64,000 nt of DNA, taken from contig JACATO010000967.1 of assembly GCA_018389105.1 (NCBI GenBank), forward strand, positions 1-64,000. Reading direction: 5' to 3'. This document shows positions 1 to 11,600 of this stretch, one piece after another (within the stretch, counting starts at the first letter, position 1; each line of letters starts with the position of its first letter). The DNA is from Nautilus pompilius (Eukaryota; Mollusca; Cephalopoda; Nautilida; Nautilidae). The notes under the pieces were generated by a model that was given only the letters and a program-made list of their open reading frames with translations, was not told the DNA's origin and made no database searches. A program made the translations under genes and the position numbers.

Positions 1-175
1 TTCTCTCTCTCTCTCCATCTCTCTCTCTCTCTTCTCTTTTCGCCTCTCTCTCTCTCTTTCCCTCATCTCCCTCTCTCTTTCTTCTCTCTCTCTCGCATCT
101 CTCTGCTCTCTTCTCTTCCATCCTCTCTCTCTTTCCATCATCTCTCTCTCTCTCCTCTCTCTCTCTTTCCCATCA

Positions 176-213
<38 letters not shown>

Positions 214-424
214 TCTCTCTCTCTCTCTCCATTTATCTCTCTCCATCTCTCTCTCTCTCTCTTCCATCTCTCTCTCTCCATCTCTCTCTCTCTCTCTCTT
301 TCCATCATCTCTCTCGGCTCCATCTCTCTTCTCCATCATCCTCTCTCTCTCCATCTCTCTCTCCTCTTTCATCATCTCTCTCTCCTCCATCTCTTCTCTC
401 TCTTTCCATCATCTCTCTCTCCTC

Positions 425-458
<34 letters not shown>

Positions 459-492
459 CTCTCTCTCCATATCATCTCTCTCTCTCTCTCTA
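1..492. repeat. (CT)n-rich simple repeat tract with interspersed CCAT
   Basis: The tract is almost pure pyrimidine on the + strand: CT dinucleotides are broken at irregular intervals by CCAT and TTTC. It is a compound microsatellite that continues beyond the left edge of the window. Apparent Arg/Glu-rich reading frames on the - strand are translations of the repeat. Confidence 0.95.
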
Positions 493-1145
493 CACGAAAC
501 GGATCCATTAAGCATAATCTTTGGCGTCTATTCGTGAAAAAAAAAAAAGTAGTTAATTATGACAGTAATGAACCCCTAACGCCCACAGGCCTTTACTTCC
601 TCGTGACCTTTCAAGGGGAAGCTGGAATCTAAACAATGTAAAAAAAACAACAACAACCAAGTGTTAAATGGCTCATAAACTGCGGTTCCATAAGAAGCTA
701 CGATGGTGGGTTTTCTTTTTCAGTACCCATCCCGTTATGCAAGCCCTTTAGCAGGGTTTAGCCAGGTATGCTGACAGAGATTGGTCTAGTCTCCTTAAAA
801 CGGAAGACCCGATGTCCACTCTATTTCAGCGCGCGCGAGTTGGCGGTTACTTCTTCCAAAATTCTAACAGAGTCGTTCAAAAAAAGGATTCTGTTCCACA
901 AAAAAAAAAACAACAAAAACAAACCGGGTCCCGTCTTTAAGGTCCCCGTTGTTAGCGACAGGCCGGTTTCAGCCTCGTCACGTGTTCTGAGATTACGGTA
1001 TCACCGGCTTTCCCCTTATTGGTTGGTTCGGTAAGATATGCTCTTGTCCGCGGTGGAAATACCCTTTAAAGGTGCATAGAAATCGGACCGGCCGGCCCCG
1101 GGACTCGTAATACGGACCAGAGACCACAACGCAGCCTCAAATTGA
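493..1145. other. Unique non-coding DNA, nothing recognised
   Basis: A-rich runs and unique sequence between the CT tract and the SINE. An E-box CACGTG lies near 979. No convincing coding exon is visible on either strand. Confidence 0.5.
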
Positions 1146-1346
1146 ATAATTTTGTGGCAACTTGGCGCAGTGGGTAGCGTGTTCGCTCGTCTCAATCAAT
1201 CCCGGTGTCGCGGGTTCGATCCCGGGTCGGAGGTATGTGCTGCTTATGAGGTGCCAAAAATCCTCACCCTCCTGCGGACGTTGACGCTCGATCTGGAGAG
1301 GGATGCGGCTTCTCCAGGTTGTAAAATACCCTAGACACACCTCCCG
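1146..1346 (+). mobile_element. tRNA-derived SINE (head plus unrelated body)
   Basis: An RNA polymerase III internal promoter is visible: A box TGGCGCAGTGGG at 1163-1174 and B box GGTTCGATCCC at 1213-1223, 50 bp apart as in tRNA genes. The tRNA-like head is followed by about 120 bp of unrelated body ending near the 'taaaataccctag' stretch. There is no complete cloverleaf, and the acceptor arms do not pair convincingly, so this is a SINE and not a tRNA gene. The right boundary is approximate. I could not find a second copy in the window. Confidence 0.7.
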
Positions 1347-1561
1347 AGCAGGTGCCCCGACCACCTATGGGATGAGTGAGGTAAAGTACACTCGACGACA
1401 TTCATTTGGTTCTGTTGCATTCTGGGAGCAGGATTCGTTTCCTTCTTAATGTGGGCGGGGGCGGGGGCAGAATATTGAAACATTATGACACTTCCAGCGA
1501 GACGGGCTGTTTCCATTCCTCCGCCAGGCTGACAGCGCGCTCGCGGCGATGTACACCCGGG

Positions 1562-1569
1562 TGACGTCA
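1562..1569. promoter_or_regulatory. Perfect CRE palindrome TGACGTCA (upstream of MIDN)
   Basis: Full 8-bp cAMP response element, 3.9 kb upstream of the MIDN start codon. CREB/ATF-family bZIP dimers are known to bind this palindrome. It is one of four in the first 12 kb. Confidence 0.55.
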
Positions 1570-1594
1570 GATTACGCGCGAGTCGGAAGATGGT

Positions 1595-1602
1595 TTACGT
1601 AA
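1595..1602. promoter_or_regulatory. bZIP palindrome TTACGTAA
   Basis: Perfect palindrome of the PAR-bZIP/E4BP4/C/EBP type, 25 bp downstream of the CRE at 1562. Two different bZIP palindromes this close suggest an enhancer, but this rests only on the motifs. Confidence 0.35.
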
Positions 1603-1639
1603 TGGCTTCCTTAGAAGACCGAAAGGGGGCCCAGCCAAC

Positions 1640-2240
1640 TTGACTTGGAGGAGGAGAAGGCGGCGGCAAGAAATACACCGCCCCCCCCCCAGGCTAATCA
1701 ACAGACATCAGCGACTGCTAGTTTGTTAACCGGGCGACGTGCAGTGCAAATGAACTTTAAAAGTCCTCTCCCGCGGCGGTCGGTACACATCTATATCTTC
1801 ATCTCAGACTCTGACTCATGCCAGATAACCGACATTGTTGCGAGGAGGACCCGACTGTAACAGGTACACAGCGCGACAAATCAGAACGTCGAGGTAATGG
1901 AGTCATCACACCTCACCCGTTCTTAGGTACAAAGATTTCTTTAAAAGGAAGAAGGGGGCGGAATTAAAGATAGACGACAATAACGCGACCTCTGGAATAA
2001 TTATATGCTTTCTTATATATAATGTTTTCTGTAGAAGGCTGTCCTTATCTATAACACCGGTAATTCTAGAGTCCGATCATGCCGCCTGGGTCTTGTAGGT
2101 TTTTCCTAAAGTGCGGACAGGAGTGATGAACGAGGATAGGAAAAAAGGGGATGACAAAACAGCGAGGGGACAAACGTAGAGACGACGAGAGAAGAGAAAT
2201 TAAGCAAAAGAAACAGAAATTAATACACGAAAGATTATGA
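1640..2240. other. Non-coding upstream DNA
   Basis: Unique sequence with short purine and C runs. I see no gene, repeat family or splice-supported exon here. Confidence 0.45.
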
Positions 2241-2245
2241 AATGG

Positions 2246-2272
2246 ATTATTATTATTATTATTATTATTATT
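2246..2272. repeat. (ATT)n microsatellite
   Basis: About nine perfect ATT units. The same trinucleotide class recurs at 3.7, 4.25 and 13.07 kb. Confidence 0.9.
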
Positions 2273-2478
2273 GATAATATTACCTATTATAACAGAAGAC
2301 TTTGGAAGCAATGGTCGAGTAAATAAAGAGCTCGGTTATTGTCGAGTTGCAAATTTCTCTTACAAAACTTCGGTTTCCAATTCCTTTTTTACGACCTCGC
2401 ACAGACAAAAGAGGAAAATAGATACAAATCTTAATGAAAAACTCCCAGTGCCGGATTTCCATCCACAACTTCCACTTA

Positions 2479-2965
2479 ATCTCTCTCCATCGTCAGTATT
2501 TACTCCCCTACTTCTGTCTCTCTTCATCCTACCTCCCCCCCTCTCTCTCCATCGTTAGTACTTACTCCCTATTTCTGTCCTCTTCATTCCTACCCCCCCC
2601 CCTCTCTCTCCATCGTAGTATTTACTCCCCTACTTCTGTCTCTCTCCATCCTACCCTTCTCTCTCTCTCTCTCCATCGTTAGTACTTACTCCCCTACTTC
2701 TGTCTCTCTTCATCCTACCTCCCCCCTCTCTCTCTCCATCGTCAGTATTTACTCCCCTACTTCTGTCTCTCTCCATCCTACCTTTCTCTCTCTCTCTCCA
2801 TCGTTAGTACTTACTCCCCTACTTCTGTCTCTCTCCATCCTACCCTTCTCTCTCTCTCTCTCCATCGTTAGTACTTACTCCCCTACTTCTGTCTCTCTCC
2901 ATCCTACCCTTCTCTCTCTCCATCGTTAGTACTTATTCCCCTCATTACCCTCCATCCCTGGTACT
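2479..2965. repeat. Minisatellite of ~60-65-bp units, about 7-8 copies
   Basis: Each unit reads roughly CTCTCTCCATCG, then (T/C)AGTA(C/T)TTACTCC, then CCTACTTCTGTCTCTC, then (C/T)CATCCTACC and a variable C or CT spacer. Units differ by a few substitutions and by the length of the pyrimidine spacer. The last unit, near 2950, is degenerate. The array is non-coding and pyrimidine-rich on the + strand, like the tract at position 1. Confidence 0.9.
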
Positions 2966-3653
2966 TACCAGACTGTTGATATTATATTATAACTCATGAC
3001 CGAGCCGACGAAGAGAACTCACATCACCCCCGCCCATGTCCCGTCCATGGTCCATAGGTACAAGAAAACAGTTGTTTATTTCCGTCTGTGTCATCAGTGA
3101 ACGAAAGGGGATGGGGGGGGGGGGGGGAGAGAAAAGCCACATCCTCTCCTCGGCCAATTTACCCACGTACTCAATCATTTATCTACATAAACAAAACTTC
3201 TTTATTATTAAAATCCCGTTCACCAAACAGAAGACGAAGCTGACATTAACCCTCCCCCCCACCCCTAACCCTGATTCCATATTCATCCCGCTTCCCTCCG
3301 CCCACCTTTTCTTACGCTTACAAAGACAAATTTACCTGCTTATTCACTTGACCGACCCGCCAGCGATCCTGTCACGTGTTGCCGGGCGGAAAGGAACCGA
3401 ACCAGCAGGGAGCAGACGAGCCGCCAACCCGCCCGCACGTTTCGCACAGTTCGGCCCCCCGACGGACGGACGGACGACGAGGGGAGGAAACTCCAGATGT
3501 TTTCGGTTTAAGTCTCTGACGAGGCAGAGTCGTCGTTTCGGATTAAACCTCAGTGCGCAACTAAATTCCAGAATGTTCCTCCAGGTATTTCGCGATTATC
3601 CCTACAAACCTTTTTTGGTTCTTTCATCTTTACCATCTAAAAAAAAATTATAT

Positions 3654-3657
<4 letters not shown>
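2966..3657. other. Non-coding upstream DNA becoming GC-richer
   Basis: Contains a poly-G run near 3113-3127 and an E-box CACGTG near 3373. From about 3350 the CpG content rises. No exon supported. Confidence 0.45.
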
Positions 3658-3735
<78 letters not shown>

Positions 3736-3752
3736 TAATAATAATAATAATT
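3658..3752. repeat. (CAA)n/(TAA)n compound trinucleotide repeat
   Basis: About ten CAA units pass directly into about twenty TAA units. This is a plain microsatellite; the poly-Asn/poly-Ile reading frame across it is an artefact. Confidence 0.95.
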
Positions 3753-4236
3753 TAACGAATTCAAATTTGAAAAAAACTTAGAAAGTTTTTCTGGGAGTTC
3801 TGAAGCTTTAAGGTAAAATTAAAAAGACCCCTCCCCCCCCCAGACAGCGGGCACGCGAAGCCCTACCTTCTAATGGTGAAGGTACGAAAGTCACGAAACT
3901 TTGCTGGGATGGTCGTCTTGCGCATACCCCCTTTTTTTTCCGAAAAGGGGCAGCTGTTTTTTACTAAGGCCGTCGCGGAGGAGGAGGAGGGAGGGGGGGG
4001 CGGGAATTTTCAAAACAAACATCTGAATAAAAATGAATTTGCAGTCGCTACGAAACTAAAAGCGGAATAAATAAGTGAATCGGGGGGGCCCCCCCCAACA
4101 CCACTTAGATCACGTGACGTAAGTTCGGCGATCTGAAGAATCGTTAGTGTCAACAATTTGGTAAACAGTAAAATAATTTTAAAATATCAGTTATAAAAAC
4201 CCGCCATAATTAAACGAACGTATGTATTTGCACTTC

Positions 4237-4237
<1 letters not shown>

Positions 4238-4293
<56 letters not shown>
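4238..4293. repeat. (TTA)n microsatellite
   Basis: About 18 perfect TTA units. Confidence 0.95.
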
Positions 4294-4728
4294 GATGGAT
4301 ATTCATATGCAACTTTTTGCGATTTCATTTAACTTCAGACATTTAAATGGCGCAGAAGAAATTCTAAAAAAAGAGGAAAGGTTAAAGTAACGAATGCCTG
4401 CCCTGCATTGTTTGCTAACTTCATTAAAAAAGCAGCCCATTAGGGGTATGTAACCGTGACAACGAAAGAAAAGTGGGGATGGGGAGGAGGATGGAGGAGG
4501 TGGGGAAGAGAGAAACAAAAGTATCTCTCTGTCTTTTTTTTTTTTTTTAAGCGTGCGATAAATCGAAAATTTCTGTTCGAAGTTAGTCCGGCTCGAGACA
4601 TCGTTCGTTGTTCCCCTTTCCGGGCGACCCCTAAACCAGCAGCTTTATTCGGATCGTAAAAACGCCTTTAACCCAATTAATGCGGAATGTCTTCATTGCG
4701 CGTGTACTGTTTCCTCGGTGATGAATTG

Positions 4729-4746
4729 TGTGTGTGTGTGTGTGTA
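4729..4746. repeat. (GT)n microsatellite
   Basis: About nine perfect GT units in otherwise unique upstream DNA. Confidence 0.9.
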
Positions 4747-5437
4747 GTAGGGGTTGCGTAGATCCGAGAGGTAGGCAGAGGAATCGGCTCACAGACAGAC
4801 AGACAGATGATATCGAAGCCTAAAATACAACACGCACTTGTATGACACTGATGTACTTATATGGTAATAAATCATAGGGACAGTAAACGGTGTTACCCCC
4901 GATTCCAGGTAAACGGCGACCCTTCCCCTGTCCTCCGGGCCGAACGAGAACTGCCCGCCCGCCTCGCTTCACCGTCGGGGGGGGGGGGGGACCGCGTCGT
5001 CTTCATCGGCATCCTCCTCTGGTTTCCCTGTCCCCGCACCCGTACCAATCGATGTCTGCCGAGGGTGGCGAAAAGTTATCAATGGCGAGCGCTGCCGCCC
5101 CTGCTCGCCGGAGTGGACTGGCCCGGGCGGCCTGGCTCGGCGCTGATTGGTCGAGAGCGGGGATTATAGAAAACGTAGTCAGCGAGTCGGGAGGGATTCT
5201 GGACAGGCCGCCGCGGACCGGGAGGAGCGCCCTCGTCGCCACATTCCGCGCCTCTCTCTCTCTCTCTCCCACCCCACCAGGGGCTCCTGCTGGAACTTTC
5301 TTCCTCTCCCGCCGCCGCGTACCGGACTCGGAAAGGATCTCGTCGGAGAAAGGATTTAACAAAACAAAAAAGAAAGGGGGGGAAAGATTCCTCCTCCTCC
5401 CCCTCCCCGCGTCCGTCCGTCCGTCTCTCTGCGGGTA

Positions 5438-5667
5438 ATGGACGGGAGCCGGGCGACGACGACGAACCCGGCGGCGGCCAGCAGCGACCGTAATAAGGGC
5501 GGCGGCGGCGGGGTCGGCCGGATCCTGAAGGTCTGCGTCAGCCCCGCCACCGGGGGCCAGATCGAGCTGGCCGTGAACGAGAAGGAGACGGTGAGCGGGC
5601 TCAAGTGGACCCTCTCTCGGAAGCTGAAGATACCCCCGGAGAGAATTACCTTACTCTTCAAAGACAG
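5438..5667 (+). CDS. MIDN: MIDN coding exon 1 (start, first half of Ubl)
   Basis: The ATG at 5438 is the first in-frame start before the Ubl domain and lies in the CpG-rich region. Residues 1-27 are Ala/Ser/Gly-rich with a five-Gly run. From about residue 28 ([10 protein letters not shown]) a ubiquitin-like fold begins and runs through [15 protein letters not shown]. The donor is AG|GTAAGG at 5668, splitting an Arg codon after two bases. Confidence 0.95.
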
Positions 5668-8600
5668 GTAAGGGACGAACCCCCTTCATTTCTGTTGTTG
5701 TTGTTGTTAGACGGGTCCCTCCGCTCCTTTGACCGACCGCGAGTTCGAGGGACGGGTCCATGTACGGCTCGCTCCACGGACGGGAGTAGGGTTAGATACA
5801 TGGGGACGGACCAGACCCCCCCACCCCCTCGATATCAGGGGACACGTAAGAACTGCGCCCTTCGCCTCGCCCCCCCTCTCATCATCTTCGCGCACGGAAG
5901 TCTCCCCCCCACCCTGTGTGTATATATATATATATGTGTGTAGCTGCCCCCTCTCCCCATCATCATCCCCGCCAGCGTTTTAAATACATGTATTTCTCCC
6001 CTTTTGTCTCCTAAAACAAAACAAACAAAATCGGGGTTACAACAGCAGGGTCTCGCGAATCTCTCCGCGTTAATTCACCCCCCCTCCTCCTCCTCCCCCT
6101 CCCGCAGGGGTTGTTAGGGTGGGGATCGGGACCGACTCTTGCGCGCGAAATGGTTCGGCGATCTATCCACGTACATCCCGGCAGAGACCGGACCTCTGAC
6201 GGGGATTCGGCTGATACCAGCGAGTCAGGGTCCCCTCCCCCCCCCACACACACACGCAGTCCGGACCGTCCGTCACAGGCACGAGAAACACAAAGGGTTG
6301 ACACATTATTCGTGACGTCACGTCCCCTCCCCATAACATAATGAGTAATTTTCATATAGACGATAGCTCCGTCCCGGCCCCGGTGCCACGCCCTGGGCGG
6401 CGAGGAGGGGATCGCACCTGCGGGGTGGAATAGATGGGCCGTCCGCCGCGATTTACTGGAAGCCCCGGGGGGATAGGAGAACCGATGTCGGTAAACATTC
6501 GGGCCCCAGGATGAACGATTGACGACGACATTAAACTTGAGAAGGGCGGAAAGTAGATGTCCCCCTCCCCCACCCCTCTATTTACCGGTGTGTGTGGGGG
6601 GGGAGATAAAACAACAAATGACGTCACAAGAGTGGGTGGTGCTCCTGAAATTGCCTTCTCATTGTACTCCGATGAATATTCATGGGTGTCCCCCCCCCGC
6701 GGAATAAGTGTTCCCCCGTCGTGTGTGGCAGGGTCAGGGGAGGGAGAACAGACAGAAGTAGTCCCGGGGCGGGGGGGGGTGTGTCTCCTCCCCGCGACCA
6801 TTAATTTCTGAAGCAAAAACTCTGGCTGCTGCCCAGGTAGGTACCCGGGTCACCACACCACGACCGGTCCCCGGGTCACCGGCTTCTTGAGCTGCGAGAG
6901 AAATCGATGCAAAGAAAACAAAAAAAAAAAAAAGGGGGGGGGCAATTAGTTTTTTTGTACTCCTCTCTCTCCTCCCCATCTCCGTGTTGCAGCGGTTTTC
7001 CCGAGACACTTCCGCGCGTAGTCCGTCGGAGAAGGGTTAGGATGGGGGCTATTTTGCGTCGAACGATCGATCAGCGAGGCCGGGCGGGGATATCGATCAC
7101 CTCTACGTCGTTCATCGATACAGGTATTGATTTAGTTAACCTAGTGTTTCTGCAGCCTTCACTTAACCCCCTCCCCTCCCCTTGACGACACGCCCAAGTC
7201 CCCTCCTGCTTCGGATGCATTACGAATCCTTAACTAAGAAGAGCAAAAGCCTAATTTTTAAAAAAAAAAAAAAAAAAAGTCCCTGTGCTAGATCCCTTCC
7301 AAGAGAACTTGCTAAATAGGGGCTCATTTTCGTGACAGATGTTAGATTTGGGCTTTGGCTCCTTTAGAAGCTTATGGTAAAATTAACTAGAAAGGGAGAT
7401 CAGCTCAGATAATATTAAAAAAAAAAAACAACAACAACAACAACAACCAAAAAAACAAAACAAAAAAAAAATGGGAAGTCCTGTGTAGGAGGCTGAAGTC
7501 ATCTGATATAATGAGTCTTTTGTATGTCGTCTTCTCCAACCTGCCCTACCTACTGCCCGTCCTCTAATGGCCGTTGTGGGTTCTCTTTCGCCGCCGCCTC
7601 AGGTAGTCAAAGAACTGTTGGCACTCGGTGCTCCTGAGATGGCTTTTAAATGCCACTGATTCCAATTCTTTCATTCACTTCTGCAATGCTATCTCTGAAA
7701 CTGCGCGATGGTTGGATTATTTGTCAGATGACCCTTAAAGTTTCCAGAAAGTTCAGAATCTGTAAGCGGCGACGAGGTGGGGTGGGGGGGGGGGGAGAAG
7801 TAGTACATGCTTGGCCTGTTGGGTTTATTAATGTTTGGGTAGTAGGTGAAGTTGGGGTTAGAGCGATGCAACTCTGCTGACCTGAGGTTCTGGGACTTTG
7901 CTTGCACTAGTTGACTGCTGGCGAAATAATCAGTTAAAAAAACGTGTAGATTTTTTTTTAAGCCGTTCAAGCTAGTTCTCTTGACCTTGAGGGTCTTGGT
8001 TGGAGGTTATTGGTATCTACAACCCTCCCACTCCCCCCAAAAAACAACTTCATGAAAACGTATTATGCGCCATCGAGGAAATTGCTGATTTGTCCTTAGT
8101 GCGCATTAGCCATCTTAGAAGAGGTCTGAGTATTTCTGGAAAATTTGTTTTGTTACCTGGGTCTCTATTAAATTCCCTATATTCATAAAAGGAATAATAG
8201 TTGGTATTTAACTCTTTATAGTGTTGTACCTCATCAGCTGTTTTACCGTAAGCCAGATAGGGAGAGCTAATTTTAATTGGCGTTGCTAGTATTATGGTCT
8301 GACACTTTCGTATTCAAGCTCTTGAATAACAACTGCTTTCCATATAAAAACGTTCAGATGTGAATGCTAATTACCTTTGCGTTGGCTATAATGGTTTGGT
8401 AGGAATTGCAGATTATCAATATCACATCTGTACTTAGCTTTCCTCACCTGAATACTGCCAATGCTCCCTCCTGGTTTGGATGTTGTTCAAAGCACCACGT
8501 ATCTGTGCATCTTAAGAGGAATTATGAAACGGCTTTGTTTGGTAACACGGTATCTTACGAGCGAGCGACTCGTCTTGTGCGGGGGTGGCGGAGGGATGTG

Positions 8601-11600
8601 CTATGTTAGGTAGAATTGAATTACAGTAAATATTGGAGGAAGAGTAGTTTCATTTGTTTTACTCAAACAATTTTAGCATTGCCTGGAAAAAAAAATGGTT
8701 ATTCTGATTTTTTTTTTTTTTTTTGTTTCTTTTCTGGTTTCTAGAATAGTGCAAATGCACATTGGATCACAAACTGGTAAAACGAAGCAAAAGCTTACAC
8801 AGTGGGTTGACATCACATCAGAGTAGTTCAGCAGGGGTATTTTGGCATGAGGATGAAGAGAGACATTAACGCAGGCTGCTTCTCTGCGCCCCCCCCTTTT
8901 TTTTTATAGTTCTGATTTTTAGTAAATCTGATTTCTTTTCCTGTCCGCGCTTATCATGGTGGAAAGGTTTGCGACGGTCGGTCCGGAGTTTGGGCTTGGA
9001 GAATAAATAGTCTGAAGCGCTTCCTGAGAAATGGCTCTTAAGCGAGATGACTTAAGGGGCTGAACAGATTTATATTGTTGCCAGCTAACTCCCAGAATGG
9101 TAATTCATTTAGCGTGTGTTGTTGGCCATTAATCATCTTTGCGCGGGGTTTGAATCCCGAAAAGTTGGGAGATGTTCACTTTGAAACAGATCAGTGATGA
9201 TAACATTTATCGAATCTACCACATTTCCAGTCGTTGGCTGATTTTTAGGTGGATGTTGTTAAGGGTTAGCTTTGCAGGGTTGTGGAAACCAGGAATGCAA
9301 GAAAAAAAGAGCTAATCTGCAATTTTCAGTGTTGCTGCAGCAGCAGATGTGAATGTCTCTCTATGCATCATTGCCCACTTTCATCTTTTGCATAAAAATC
9401 GGTTACAGAACTTGCTGATAAAATAGGCCCCTTTCTTTCTTTTTTGGCCTATCAAATCCATGTGGCCCTCAGGTTTTGTTACTAATTCAATGTGAAAGCA
9501 ATTTTTATTTTAATTTTTTTAATAAAGATTTTAATTAAATTAGGCACTTCCCACCAATAAATCTTCATTCATAAGGTTAGTTAAGCATAATGTCAGCTAG
9601 TCACGAATTAGAGATCTTAGGCTCGGTACAGTATTAATACAGTTGAGTTATCTCTCCCCCCACCAAGATCTGATAGATTGATTCTACTTTGAGCATTTTA
9701 GAAGTTCAAAATCAATTTTTGCTGGTAAATCTCCTTACACGAGGAAATCCAAAATGAAATATTAACAGTTCTAGCTTAGGTGATTTGCGCTCCTGAATAG
9801 TATACTTTAGAGGGATTCAAGATGAGAAAGTAGAGATACTGGAATGCTGGATCACGACTTCATAACGTAAATTCACCACGGGGTGAACCTGTGCTATCTT
9901 TCATAAAATAAGCTAGCTATTTATCAGAATGAAGCTGGGTTTCCACTACTTTCTCAATGTTGAGGCATAACAATGCTAATCATAGGTTAAACAGAGCTAC
10001 CTATGTTGTGTAAATCAACTGTCCAGCCTTCTGGGCTTAAGAAAGCTTGCCTTAATTGATTTGACCCCTACCTATTAACTTGTTCATTTATCAACTACTG
10101 TACTCTATAATTCTACTTTTCAAAGTGGATTAATTTGGTTTTGAGCCCAGAATAGATTGCTTGGCACCCTAGTAGTCAAAGCATCCATGATCTATCAGTC
10201 TCTTAATTTGTGTGATTGATTAACTCTTTGCTGCTGCTGTGCGCTGGTAATGTGGTTCTCTATTGGTTAGGGGAGAAACTATTTTCAAATGCTCATAAGT
10301 CATTCAGGAATATAGCTTCCTTGGAAGGTTTCCAACACTGGTGGTATCTGAATGGGTACTAAAGTAATTAACTTTGGTCCTAGGAACTGTTTTTTTTAGC
10401 TGGGGCTCGTTATAAAAACTTAGGCTATGCAGCATCTCTCTGTTGCACCAGGGTAAGGAAAATCTGCTGTAGCTGAGAATAGGCCAGGCTATTTCAGCAT
10501 CTCCATGTTCAGTTGCTACAATGCAGTCAATGGCCAACTTTGTAGAATAGCTTTGATGTATTGCCAAGGTAGTTTGATGTGTAAAGGTGTACATGCCAAA
10601 AGAATGGCTATTTTTATTCTACAGTATGGCTACAAAGTTGGCTGAAAGTGATATGTTGCTGATATCAGCTAAAAATATTGTAGAACACAGACTAGGATCT
10701 TTTGAAAGGTAAGTAAATGGTGTGTTCTAAAGTACAACTCTGCATTACTAGACCTCAAAGTTGGTAGTAGCTTCTAGCATCTTACCAATAAAACTTCTCG
10801 ACAGTCTCCAGACTTTCCACCAAATGAAGGGGAGAGTTCATCAAAATGTACATTTTAAAAACCATTTAATAGAGGGTGGTAGCCATCAGAGAAGAGTTTT
10901 TTGGGAGGGGGGAATAATGGAAATTTTCAAGATGGCTGGAAATGTTGATTTTCAAATGTTATCGGTTAATCGACAAAAATGTCATCGCTATAGGGGACAA
11001 ATGGACATGTTTATTACGTCTTGGAATTAAAAAAAAAACAAAAAACAATCTAGTCTAGTTAGAACAGCTGAATTTTTGGTGGTCCTTCATTTCAAGTAAC
11101 ACTTAGAAGAGTCAGTCATGCGAATTAGTGCATGCGAGTGACGGGTGGCTTTTAATTTTCAAGAAAATAAATCTGCTGCCTGGTATTATGCAGGTTCATT
11201 GCATCTTCGTTTTCTCTGTTGTGTAGTGGGACTGAAGAAGGATGAGATTGGATGTGGCTTCCATAAGTAGTTTTAATGAAAGCAATTTAAAAAAAAAAAA
11301 TTCTTTAGTTAATCTTTACTTGTTTTTAATTAGTGGTTGGAACAGAAAACCCGATTGGCGAGGAGATGTGATATGCCTGCTTCTTTTTCGTCATCGGCTG
11401 AGCGAGCACAAAAGAGGCTGTCTAATCCTCCATCCCATCACGGAGTTTCAGTACGACTGGGGCATTTTCCACTATTCTGCATCCGTCTTGCTGTAGGGGA
11501 CATAGTGCCGTGGGTTCTGCAGCCAAGATAAGTTGACAGAGAGATTGTTTGTTGCGTGAACGGGCGTAGAGAAGAGGGAATAAATAACTGTATTTAGTGT

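Larger units (their letters stand above)
4880..6900 (+). promoter_or_regulatory. MIDN: CpG-rich promoter region around MIDN exon 1
   Basis: The region is clearly richer in G, C and CpG than the rest of the window and is centred on the MIDN start codon at 5438. A CCAAT box in inverted orientation (ATTGG, 5146-5150) lies about 290 bp upstream of the ATG. I see no strong TATA box at a suitable distance, so initiation is probably dispersed. The start site itself cannot be placed from sequence. Confidence 0.6.

Noticed and set aside
138-508. Arg/Glu-rich reading frames on the - strand
   Set aside because: They are translations of the CT microsatellite and have no protein-like composition.
1152-1334. 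tRNA gene
   Set aside because: A and B boxes are present but there is no complete cloverleaf, and an unrelated body follows, so it is called a SINE.
2479-2965. CRISPR-like array
   Set aside because: The repeats are contiguous with no unique spacers, and this is an animal genome; it is a minisatellite.
3036-3755. 239-aa reading frame on the + strand ending in poly-Asn and poly-Ile
   Set aside because: The C-terminal third is the CAA/TAA microsatellite and the rest lies in low-complexity upstream DNA; no domain seen.
4890-5438. Pro/Arg-rich reading frames on both strands before MIDN exon 1
   Set aside because: GC-rich promoter DNA has few stop codons; no homology recognised, and the frames overlap on both strands.
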